From positions 147,015,246 through 147,079,245 of the forward strand of contig NC_073304.1 in assembly GCF_027595985.1 (NCBI RefSeq): a stretch of 64,000 nucleotides of DNA. Reading direction: 5' to 3'. The notes beneath the pieces are model-generated. The model had not been told where the DNA came from and searched no databases. It saw only the letters and a program-made list of their open reading frames with translations. The translations under genes and the position numbers were made by a program. Positions 34,201 to 46,200 of this stretch are shown here, in pieces. Source of the stretch: Sorex araneus. Its lineage: Eukaryota > Chordata > Mammalia > Eulipotyphla > Soricidae. Numbering within the stretch: position 1 is the first letter of the stretch; each line of letters opens with the position of its first letter.

Positions 34201-37200
34201 AACCATGCATTTATGCTTCTAGAATGTCCCATTTTGATGTCAGGGTAGCCACTCGCCCTGGGTCCATCCCAGTCCCACGGCGGGACCTCCCTTTTGGGGT
34301 GTTAGGAACTACAGCAACTGAAGCCTGAGTCAAGTAATTATGGCCAAGCAATTGTGCCCAGGATGGATATATTTCAGAGTCAGTCAACTCCCAAATATTA
34401 GGAACATAGCATTAATGGTCTTTCTGTGTTTAACCAAGAACATTGCTCTATAGTGAAATATAAAAAGGCTATGGGGAAATAGAAAAGGAGGTACAAATAC
34501 GAAGTTCAGAATTACCATAAAGTTTTGGCTTATAAGTAATCAAGACTGACTTGGGGAACTGTGACAGTGAGAGGTAAAACACAAAGGAAAGGTTAAAGAT
34601 AGACTAAACTGAAGATGCTAGCAAGGACACGATAAGCTTCTCTGGGAAGAGGAAAAGGGGCAGTTCACAGATGAAGCCTACGACATTGGGTTACTATCCA
34701 GCGGCCAGCACTGGTCTCTCTGTACCCTTCCTTTCATTTCTCTTTAGGTGTCTGATGGGCTCCTTAAATCTTTATATGGCTAAAACCCATCTCAGTTCTC
34801 TAACCTTCTCCCCTGCTCTTCCCACCCCCGCCCCCGACCTTTCCAGCATGGCAGATCAGTAGTTCCTATTTCAGTACAGCTCGGCAAAGCCCACGGTGCA
34901 TTTCCTGTTGTTTGTTTCATCCATTGGGAAATCCTCAGTTCCCCCATTAGAACTGGGTGAGACTCCAGCCACATCTCAGACCTGCACTGCTGCTGCCCCG
35001 AGTCTGCCGGTAGGCTCCCATAGGAGTGCTGCCCTGCTTCCTGGCGCTCTTCCTGGCGCTGTCCCTGCCCAGTGACCGTCCCTCACCTCTCCCTTAGAGC
35101 ACTGCCCACCCAGTGACCGCTCCGTTCCCTCCCCTAGAGCACTGCTCGCCCAGTGACCACCCTGTCCCCTCCCCTAGAGCACTGCCCACCCAGTGACCGC
35201 TCCGTCCCCTCCCCTAGAGCACTGCCCGCCCAGTGACCGCCCCGTTCCCTCCCCTAGAGCACTGCTCGCCCAGTGACCACCCTGTCCCCTCCCCTAGAGC
35301 ACTGCCCGCCCAGTGACCGCTCCGTTCCCTCCCCTAGAGCACTGCCCGCCCAGTGACCGCTCCGTTCCCTCCCCTAGAGCACTGCCCACCCAGTGACCGC
35401 TCCATCCCCTCCCCTAGAGCACTGCCCGCCCAGTGACCGCCCCGTCCCCTCCCCTAGAGCGCTGCCCACCCAGTGACTGCCCTGTCCCCTCCCCTAGAGC
35501 ACTGCTCGCCCAGTGACCACCCTGTCCCCTCCCCTAGAGCACTGCCCACCCAGTGACCGCTCCGTCCCCTCCCCTAGAGCACTGCCCGCCCAGTGACCGC
35601 CCCGTTCCCTCCCCTAGAGCACTGCTCGCCCAGTGACCACCCTGTCCCCTCCCCTAGAGCACTGCCCGCCCAGTGACCGCTCCGTTCCCTCCCCTAGAGC
35701 ACTGCCCACCCAGTGACCGCTCCGTCCCCTCCCCTAGAGCACTGCCCGCCCAGTGACCGCCCCGTCCCCTCCCCTAGAGCGCTGCCCACCCAGTGACTGC
35801 CCCACCGCCTCCCCTCCGGAGCATTGCCGTACTTCCCGATCTTCTCCCTGCTTTCTTGTCCCTGTATCTCTGCACTCCAGTTGTCCTCTAGCTGTCAGTT
35901 CACGGGGGTTAAAAAGGTTGAAAACTGTTACCAGAGTCCTGGGGCCAGAGGGAGAGTCCAGGGCCCAGGGCTGCAGGCGCGCCTCCTCCCAGAACTCAGG
36001 CCCACCGTGGCACGCTGTCCCAATAGCTCTGGTATAGGCCTGGCACCAGGCCCTAGCACTAAGTCTCGTGGCCAGAAATCACGAGGAGGATCCCTGTTGT
36101 TGGGGGTTTTCTCCTCCCCCTCCCCACCCCCGTCCCACATCCCCTTAAAGAGCCAAAGTTCTTACAGATCTTATTTCTTAACAGTCTTGTACTTGAGTGC
36201 AGCGACCCGGATGTTTGCTGTTCCTCAGACATGACAAGGGCCTGGCTCTATGCTCCTCGTTCTCTATGCCTCAAACACTCAACCTCTCTGAAAGGGAAGG
36301 AGGGTTGAGGTGGCGTGGGTCATTCCTGAAAGTGCTCAGGGCTGACTCCTTCCTGCCTCTGTGCTCAGGGATGGTTCCTGCAGGGCAGGGGAGAGGTGCC
36401 TGGGGCTGGGGCTGGGGCCTGCTGTTTGCCGAGCAGGCCTCTTGCCCCTTTGCTGTGTCTCCAGCCACTCTACCCCTTTGCTTGCAGACACTGTCCCTCT
36501 GAAGAAATGACAGGATGCTGTTCTCTAACTGCCTCGCTCTCTTCATCCTGGACTGTGTTTCCCCACAGCACCTAACACCAGACACATCGTGATTTCTGTG
36601 TTTTATTCCCCAAGGACATGACAACTTACGAGACTTGAGACCTTTTTCGTTTAATTCAGTGTGTGTCTTCATCACCTAGAACTCTGTAAATGTTGATCGA
36701 ATGAAACAGTATGAAATGTTAGGGATTTCCTAGAATGCTAATTTAAACTTGCAGTCCTGTGAAACTCGCCTCAGCCGTGGTGGATCCAGTCCCGGCAGAC
36801 TCAGCGGATGGTTTTCCGTGCCCTGCTTTCTGTGATGTCCTTTATTTTAGGGTTAGGAAGTAACTATGCCCACAGACAGAGCAAAGTTAGGTGCGTTTAC
36901 TCTGGTCTCCTTGATTGACTGTGAGTGGGCCTGAGCCCAGGGTTATTCAGACATTGATCTTCTGTTCTGTTGCCTATTCTGTGCCTGCACGTGTATCAGA
37001 ACATACACCCTGACCTCAGGGATGGAGGGACAGTTTCCCTTAACCCATATTCCCGATGTTCTCCCCAGGTCTACGCTGCAGTGCATTCGCACAATGACCT
37101 GTGAATACGCGCTCTGCTCCTTCTTTGTTCCCGGCGACAGGCAGGTGATCATAGGAACAAAGGTAAACTGAGGCTTTCTTGGCCAGAGACGGCTTTTATA

Positions 37201-40200
37201 TTCAGAATTCTTGAAAACTATTTGAGAAGTCTGGGGTTTCTTTTTTCCCCTTTGTTTTTAGGCCTTATCCAATGTGCCCAGGGCTTGCTCCTGGATCTGT
37301 GCTCAGGGATCATCCTTGGAGGCTTGGACCTGTGGGGTGCCGGGCTTGAGCCCGGATTGGCTGGATGCAGGCCTGCACCCTCCCTCTTTACTCTCTCCAG
37401 CCCAGGGGTTTAGTTTCCATATACCAGCATGTGTGTGGGGTAACTGTCTAGGAGGGGTGGGTTCATGGCCCTCTCCCAGCTTCTGCTCTTGTGTCTACCC
37501 ACCGTACTCGGCCATTACTCCTGACTCGATGCTCGGAGACCAAGAACATCCCAGACAAGAATGTGTTTCAGCTCTCTTGGCTCATCAGCACCATCCTCTC
37601 CCCTTCCTTCATTTTTAAAATTTTGTTTTTGTCTTCTAAAATTATGAAACGAAAATGCCAAAATCATATAGAAGAAAATTAAATTTGTGATCCAGATATT
37701 GTTGACATCTTGGTTGATCTTTTATTTATGTTTTGGGGCCACAGCTGCGATGCTCAGGGGTCACTCCTGACTCTGCACACAGGAATTACTCTTGGCAGTG
37801 CTTGGGAGGCCATATGGAGTACTGGGGATCAAACCCGGACCCCGGTAAGGCACATGCCCTACCCACTGGACTCTGCTCCAGCCCTTCTTAATGTTTGTTG
37901 GTTTGGTTTTGGTTTTGTTTTTGCCACACCCTGCAGTGCTCAGGACTTACTCCTTATTCTGCATTCAGGAATCACTCCTAGCAAGCTAAGGGGACCATAG
38001 AGGATGCCAGGGATCGAACCTGGGTCAGCTGCATGCAAGGCAAGCGTCATTCCCATTGTACTATTGCTCCGGCCCCACTTGGTGATTTTTTTCATGAATT
38101 TTTTTTCTTTTATTTTATTTTATTTATTTATTTATTTATTGCTTTTTGGGTCACACCCAGCGATGCTCAGGGGTTACTCCTGGCTTTGCACTCAGGAATT
38201 ACTCCTGGCGGTGCTTGGGGGACCATATGGGATGCTGGGGGGTCGAACCCGGGTCATCCGAGTGCAAGGCAAACGCCCTACCCACTGTGCTATCGCTCCA
38301 GCCCCTTCTTTTAATTTTTATTAAGACTGATTTCAGGCAGTCTTCATGCGTCTTTTAAGTGCACATATGTAATTGAGTTTTGAGAAATTATATCAAGTAC
38401 CAAATCTCTTGCTTGGCAGACAGAAGAATTCACTAAGGACAAACAAATCAAGCCTACATTCCCTGTGCTAGTTATGTGGGCGATGACCATGGGTGGAAAG
38501 AAGCAGACATGGCTTTGATTCAGAGTCTCCACCTTAAAAAACGTGTGACTTGCATCAGCCTCAGTCCCATAGCTCACCAATGGGATGATGTGCTCTTTGA
38601 CAGTGCTCTCACCTCCCCACCAAACAGACTCGGTTAATTCCAGCTTCTCCAGTTGTTAGCAAAGTAAGCCTTGGTTTTCTTACATAAAATGATGCCAATA
38701 CCCTACCTCTGTACAAAACAGCAGAGAGTGGCATATAGCAAATGACTAAATAGAAATGTTAGCAGAAGTCTGTGACAAGAGAAATGGAACGAGATCTGTG
38801 GGATATTCTGAAAAATGGCTTGAAGTATTTGTCATTAAATTCCCAATGCACATGATTACAGGATGATTTTATGTGTTGATTTTTATACATTACGCGCACA
38901 GATGTATTACAGTGGATAATTTTCTTTATATACAGCAAAATGTAGAAAATGCACTGAAAAACATTTGGGGTCAGTGTCAAGGGAAATAGTGGGTTTTGGT
39001 CTTTGTTTGTGAGCTACACCTGGCAGTGCTCCGGGCTTCTCCTGTGCTCAGAGGATCATGGCAGGGGCGGGGGTGGAGGTCAAGTAGCCAGCATTTGCTG
39101 TAGGGACAGTGTTCTGTGGGTCGCTGTGCAGACGGCCTGTGAGCACCACAGCCCTGCGCAGTGTCTGAGCTCGGCACTTACTACCTCATACGCCGAGAGC
39201 AGCTCAGGGCCGTCGGAGCTCTGAGGTTTGTTTTACAGATGTGGAAGCAGACTCGTGGAACGGAACTCACTCGCGTTCGAGGCGCTAGAAGGAGGCAGTG
39301 CTGGGCTTTAGGTCCCCTGCCAGGTCCCCTTTCTCACAGAGTAGTGGGTGTGGAGCGTGTTTGCTGCTGCATCAGTGGTCACCAAGACAGTCCTGAGCAG
39401 GAAGTATGACTGGTCACGTCTGAGCTGCTGAGAATATTGTCTTGTCCCCGTTCACTTTTCAGTCAGATTTCTACTACCCGGGCTAGAGCAATTCCAGAGT
39501 GGGTCGGGTGCCTGCCTTGCACTTAGCCAACCCAGGTTTGATTCTGGGAAACACATAGACTCCCTCGAGCCTGCCAGGAGTGATCTCCGAGCAGAGAGCC
39601 AGGAGGGAGCCTTGACACTGCCGGGTGTGCCACCCTCCCCTCCCCACCCCATCCCACCCCTGCCCCAGGGAAAAAGTGTATTTCTTATAGTCAGTGTATT
39701 GTTTAGGAGGCAACGCAGACTGGTAATGAAGACCTGGGTGAGCTGATGATAAGAAAGAATACCCATTTGAAAGGCTGATGGAGCTTAGGGGCTTTTAGAG
39801 CCACCATTTGCTGTCAGGTTTGTTCTGATTTGCTTATGGCCCTGATCGTTCTCCCAGGTTTAGGGGACCCATGAGGGTGACAGAAGTCATTCCGCAGAGC
39901 TGTGCTGTTAGCAGTTGTGTGGCTGAGCTGTCCTGCTTCCTAGCTTGGGCCCATCAGTGGGGCCCTGCTCGGAGGATTCAGATGGGACTCAGGCCTTTCA
40001 CAGCAACCGGCAGCCTTGCTGCTGCTTGGTCATGAAGTTTTTCTCAGCTGCATCAGCAGGAATCATCGAGGACCTAGGTGTGTTGACCAGAGCTGTTTTG
40101 TGTCTTTCGTAGACAGGAAAGCTCCAGATTTATGACTTGGCCTCAGGAAGTCTGCTGGAGGCTATTGACGCACACGAGGGGGCCTTATGGTCCATGTGTC

Positions 40201-43200
40201 TCTCCCCAGACCAGGTAACTACTCCAGCGCTAAGCTCTCAACTGCGGTTCCCCGTTTCTTCTCTTCTTAAACTGAAGTACCATCGCATTACACCATTACC
40301 ATCTCTCATTTCTCATTTTTAGTTTTACTACCACCTAATAAAAATTTCTCTTAGGGTGTCTTTAAAGATAGCCCACAGATGTTTAGATCTCATGGTACTG
40401 TCTCTTGTATCCGGTGATTGGAGAATCCTGAAAGGAACTGGGATTCTGCTGCTCTGGGCCATCAGCCACATGATGGCAGATGGCTTCGCCTTGGATGATT
40501 TATTTACTCTGTTTTCATGCTGTAGTTGGCAGTGTTTGAGGGCTGCTCTTGACTTAAGTGCTCAGGGTTCAGTCCTGAGACTGCTCATGGCACCATAACC
40601 TAGGGGCCAAGCCTGCATGCACAGGTACCCACCAGCCCACCCTCGTGATTTGTGAGACTTCAAAATTCCTGGTCAACACAGCGCAGGAAACAGAGTAAAC
40701 TTTTCTGCTGGTCTTAGAATTGTTTTGTTTTGTTTTGCTTGTATTGGTCTTTCTGAGTCAGTAAATTACTCTTCCCTTTGAAGGTGCCATCCTGAGAAAC
40801 TATCTAGAAATGATTATGTTCTAGAAACCCGTATTTTAGAAATGGCATTGTTGCTCGGCAGATTTTCTGAACTACCTTGACAATACCTTAACAGATCATG
40901 CCCCTGAATAGTGTGCCTCTGGATACGCTTGATGATGGCAAACTCTAATCCGTGAAAGGAAATGCTATTTTTGCAAAAAAGGCATCTGGGGTGTGCATTG
41001 CTCTTCATTGCTAAACAAAATATCTATAAATTTAAAATAGTGTCTGACATATGTAGATTGTTCTGTCTTTCCCAGTATTGTCACTTATTTTCTTTTTTTT
41101 TTTTTTTTGCTTTTGAAGTTTGTTGTATAGTTTAAGTGGGGAGTTCTAGGTCCCTCCCCAGTCTCCTGGTGAGGCTGGGGCCCGGCAGCCCCGTCCCCTT
41201 CTGGGACACAGTGCTCTGTGCTCTGGGCGCCCTGCCGCCCCCTTGCATTCCAGCCACGGTGTGTGCCTGTGGGAGGGACCTCGTGTTTGGGTGCAAGTGT
41301 GGATTCAAAGAACCATTTTTCCCTACTGCTTTAGGTTTCGTTGCTACAACAAAATTGAGGGTTATTGTCAGACTATTTCCTGTTTTGTCTGAAATGGAAT
41401 TTAATTTCTTGATTTGGGAAAATCATTTTGGACGTTTTTAGTAGAGACTTGTACAGAAATAAATTTGTACCCCGGAGAGGTAAATATGTAGAACAAACTT
41501 AGATTGTACAACCAGTGTGCATTTGTTCAGCTATTTTACTACTGAACAGCGAATTCTTTTGACTCTCAAACTGGGTTGTCATTATCTGCCTGAGTCTCTG
41601 CTAGGAGTTTTCGGGAAAGGTCCATGTCAGCAGCACTAAAAGAGCCATGAAGGGGTTAGAAACAGGTTTGTCTTCATACCCTCTGCCACAAATAGAAAAA
41701 TGGTCTTGTGTGCCATTTTTAATGTGTCTTAATTAAAGTTTATGCAGAAATATTTTGTAATTGACCTTGTCATTTAATTGCAGCATGGCTTTGTGACGGG
41801 GGGTGCAGATAAATCTGTCAAATTCTGGGATTTTGAGCTGGTGAAAGATGAAAATAGTACCCAAAAGCGGTGAGTAAATATTTTCATTTGGGAGCAGTTG
41901 GGGGGTCAGTGGCGAAACACAGAATGGTCTTTTGACGTCTGTGTTCTTTTGAGCTCCAGGGTGTTGTAGGAGTATTGTATGCTTTTGTGAAGGACTGATT
42001 CCTGCTTCTGTTGATTTTGTCTGCGATGGTAGACTTTCTGTGAAGCAGACCCGGACCCTGCAACTGGATGAAGATGTCCTGTGTGTCAGTTACTCTCCCA
42101 ACCAGAAGTTGCTAGCTGTGTCTTTGCTGGACTGTACTGTGAAAGTTTTTTATGTTGACACCTTAAAGGTACAATGATGATGCCTGGGAGTATCTTCTTT
42201 GCTTTCTGATTAATCTTAAGAATTTGGGCTGGGGGGCCAAAAAGGTACTCAGGGAAGTACCACAGGGAAGGCAGTTGGCCTTGCTTGCGGCAGACCCGGG
42301 TTCAATCCCCAGCATCCCTGAGGTCCCCTGCGATTGCCAGAGATGCTCCCTGAGCATCACTGGGTGTTGCCCCCCCCCAAAAAAAAAAACAAAAAAAGAA
42401 TTTGGGTTGATATTCCAAAGAAGTAATCTTGACTATGCACCACAGAGTGTGGTTTTTCTAAAATCCTGGTTGGCACAATGGGGAAACTAATTTAAGAGAA
42501 TCCTTTGGGTTGTAAGTGTTGTGATTCTTTGTGTTTCAGTTTAAGGTAAATAGTATTTCATTTAAAGCAAGCTTTCCTTTTGGTGCTCTTGCTGTGCATC
42601 TTTATGTCCCCCATAAGAGAGATCACCCTGCACCTAGCCCTTCCCTTCTGACTGACTTCACTCAGTCCAGGATCCATTGGTCCCATGCTTGTGGCAAGAT
42701 TTTCAAAGACAGACCACTATAAGCAGCTTGAACCAATGACTGCAGATGGTCCCCTGCATGCTACTGCCCAAAACACTGCAACCCAAGAGCCAGGGGTTTA
42801 GACAGACTGGGAGAGATGCGCTCAGGTGCTGGAGAGATAGTACAGGACGTCAGGCCTGGCCTTGCACATGGCGGGTTCCGGTTCAATCCCTGGCAGTACA
42901 CATGGTGCCCTGAGCACTGTTAGGCGCGATTCAAAACCAGAACAGTCTGTCTGGGTCACTGAGCGTGCTCCAAGTGATGTGGGTCAGGGAGAGCTCAGAG
43001 GGTGGGAGCGCATTCTTGTGCATTCTTCGCCTGCAGGACATGGACTCCAGACCTGGCCCTGCCGCCTCCCAACACCGCCGGGGTGGCCTCCCCAGCACCA
43101 CTGCATGTGGCCCCAAGCAGCAAAAACCAAAAACGACTGGCTGGGGCAAGATTTTCCAGACTTGGCGAAGTATTTCATTTAAAGCTTGCTGTGAAAATCA

Positions 43201-46200
43201 TGCCATTCGTCCCCACATGCATGGGGCTAAAGGGTATCGTCCTGAGTGAAGTCGGCCAGGACAGGTCTGGTGCAGAGCGGCCTCTGTGTGGGATGTAGAC
43301 ACAGCAGGGGAGCACCCAAAGGAAAGGCAGCATGATGGGAGGACTGTGCCCACAATAGTTGGGGTTCGAGGGGGAGCTTGAAAGGGAGGATTCTCGGGGT
43401 CCCGGGGGTGGGGCAGGAACACTGGTGATGATGCGGTGATGAAATTATGTGCATGAGAAACGCTTTAGTAGCGTTGTAAACTCAAAAATATTTTTTTAAA
43501 GGGGGCCAGAGCGATAGAACAGTGGACGTGGTGTTTGCCTTGTGTGCAGCCAATGGGGTTCAGTCCCTGGCATCCCACAGGGTCCCCTGATTACCATTAG
43601 GGGTGATTCCTCAGTGCAGAACCAGGAGTGACCCCGATCATTTCTGAGTGTGACCCAAATACCAAATAAAAGAAAATAGAGATCGGGGCTGGAGTGATAG
43701 CACAGCGGGTAGGGCGTTTGCCTTGCATGCAGCCAACCCGGGTTCGATTCCCAGTATCCCACATGGTCCCCCGAGCACCGCCAGGAGTAATTCCTGAGTG
43801 CATGAGCCAGGAGTAACCCCTGTGTAACGCTGGGTGTGACCCAAAAAAAGAAAAAGAAAAAAACAAAAAAGAAAAGAAAATAGAGATCAAAATCAATCTG
43901 TAGCAATGTTTGCATTGAATTATAAAGTTAGATTTTTGTTTCACATATGATAAATTATGCCTATATTTTTATAGAACAAAAATTTTTTTTTTAACGTTTA
44001 GTTTTTCCTCTCACTGTATGGACACAAACTGCCCGTTATATGCATGGACATCTCTTATGTAAGTAAATTTTAAATGCTCTCTTAGTAACAAGTTATTCTT
44101 TGTAAAGCTCTTAGTTCTAAATTTGATACCTTTATTTAAGAGGATTTCTGTTGTCTGTGTCCTCAAAGATAATATACTGAAGTTATCTCTTATCTATTTG
44201 TCTTTAAAATTTTCAGAATATTTTCACAAGTATTAATTGAATTAATCCTTGCAATTAAGACCTGTTGTTTTCCCAAATAGTATTTTGTTGTCTAAATTAT
44301 TATAATTAGTAGAGCATCCTAAAATATAAGAACCTTTTTAAGATGACATCTGCCATCTGTTCTGGAGAATAATAGTTGTGAGGAAGATGGAAATTGAGTT
44401 TATATTTGAATTTCATCAGGTTCTGTCCCATAGACAGTCTGTTTTAACCAACATTTTTGCAGTGCCGATTTGTGATTGAGAGTGATAATATTTGCAAACA
44501 TATCCTGTATGGGTAAAAGAACTTGGCCCCATGCTATAGCTGCCGCCTTTGGTTGGTATTAAAAAAGTATTTACACACTTTTGACTCTCCAATCTAGGCA
44601 TTTAAAGAGGAGGACTGTTAAGATAGGGGAAAAATACTAGGTCATAAATATTTTGAGTTAATCTCATCCTTACCTTTTTTTTCCCTCACCCTGACCCCCA
44701 CCATGAAGTCTTTGAGTGGGTGGTGGTGTTCATACGTTTCCATTATTTTTTCTTTTTGGTTCCAGTTCATCCATCCCAGGGCCTCAGGCAGGTGAGACCT
44801 GCAGCTCTACCACAGAGGTACTTACCAGTAGACCAGTAGGAAAAACGAAGAATTAGGTGCTCTTGCTAAAGATGCAGTTTGAATTTTGGTTAACATTCAT
44901 TTCAGTGTTTTGGAAAGAAATGGGTTGAACATTCGGGATAGCTTTAATTTAGAGACTATCAGGCCGTCATACAGTAGTGTTTTCCTTCCTCTCTCTCAGG
45001 ATGGGGCACTCATAGCCACGGGCTCTGCCGACAGGAATGTGAAGATCTGGGGTCTGGACTTTGGAGACTGTCATAAGTCCCTCTTTGCACACGATGACAG
45101 GTGCGCACGGTCCCTCGGAGTCCTCCCCCGGAGTCACCTCATGCTCGCCTGAGTCTCCGGTGTTCTTAGCATCAGTTAGAAAGTCTAAGGTCTAAACCCC
45201 AACACTCCGGAGCTAGCTGCTTCAAAGCCATGTGCATGGACAAGGCGCTTTTGCAGTTGGCATTTACACACTTCACACCCTCTGTTTTCAGTGTCATGTT
45301 CCTGAAGTTTGTGCCCAAATCTCACCTCTTCTTCACTGCTGGCAAAGACCGGAAGATTAAGCAGTGGGATGCTGATAAATTTGAACACATACAAACTCTG
45401 GAGGTAACCTCTTCCTCAAGAACTACTTTGAGCCGGGGTCCAGAAAGGTAGTACAGTAGGTAGGGCACTTGTCTTATACTCAGCCATTCAGTTCAATCCC
45501 TGGCACCCTACCTTGTCCCCTGAGCCCAGAGCTAGGAGCAAGCGCGGAGCACCACCAATGTGATCCCGAAACAAAGCAAAAATGAACAAAAATGGGGCTG
45601 ACTTAAGTGCTGGTTTCCCTCTAGGGTAAGCAGGTCACCCCCCTGCATAAGACCTTCAGCATTTTTGTTTCTGCTTTTCACTCTGTCCAGGGGCACCACC
45701 AGGAAATCTGGTGCTTGGCCATTAGCCCTAGTGGAGACTATGTTGTGTCATCGTCCCATGACAAGTCCTTGAGGCTTTGGGAGAGAACCAGAGAGCCTCT
45801 TATTCTTGAAGAGGAGCGGGAGATGGTAAGATTCCGTGACCGGTTTGCTGGGGAATCTGGAGGCTTTGTCAGGGGGTGTTTTCGTTGTAATGCTGTTGCA
45901 CCATAGCCGGTGCGAGTCCCAACACTATACAGATGTTCCCAAGATCAACATCACCATTTCACCTGCAAGTTCGGAGATGGAAATGCCACCAAGGGAGTGT
46001 CATTTGAAAGAAGCAATTGCTCAGTGCCTCATTTCACTTCACAAATAAGACTGTCTTTTTTCCCCAAAAAATTAATTTCTCTCTCTCTCCCCCCTCTCCC
46101 TCCTCCCATTCCCCCCTCTTCCCCTCTTCCTTTCTTCCCTCTCCCCCCTTTGCAGGAAAGGGAAGCAGAGTATGAAGAGAGTGTGGCCAAAGAAGACCAG

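Noticed and set aside
33900..34700. Possible old LTR or other repeat in intron 11
   Set aside because: I could not find terminal repeats, target duplication or a tail, so no element is claimed.
35061..35820. CRISPR-like regular repeat
   Set aside because: Units are contiguous 40-mers without spacers, in a mammalian intron: a minisatellite.
39742..39790. C/D snoRNA-like TGATGAT ... CTGA with AGCT on both sides
   Set aside because: Only about 24 nt between the boxes and no C'/D' pair; too short for a C/D snoRNA.
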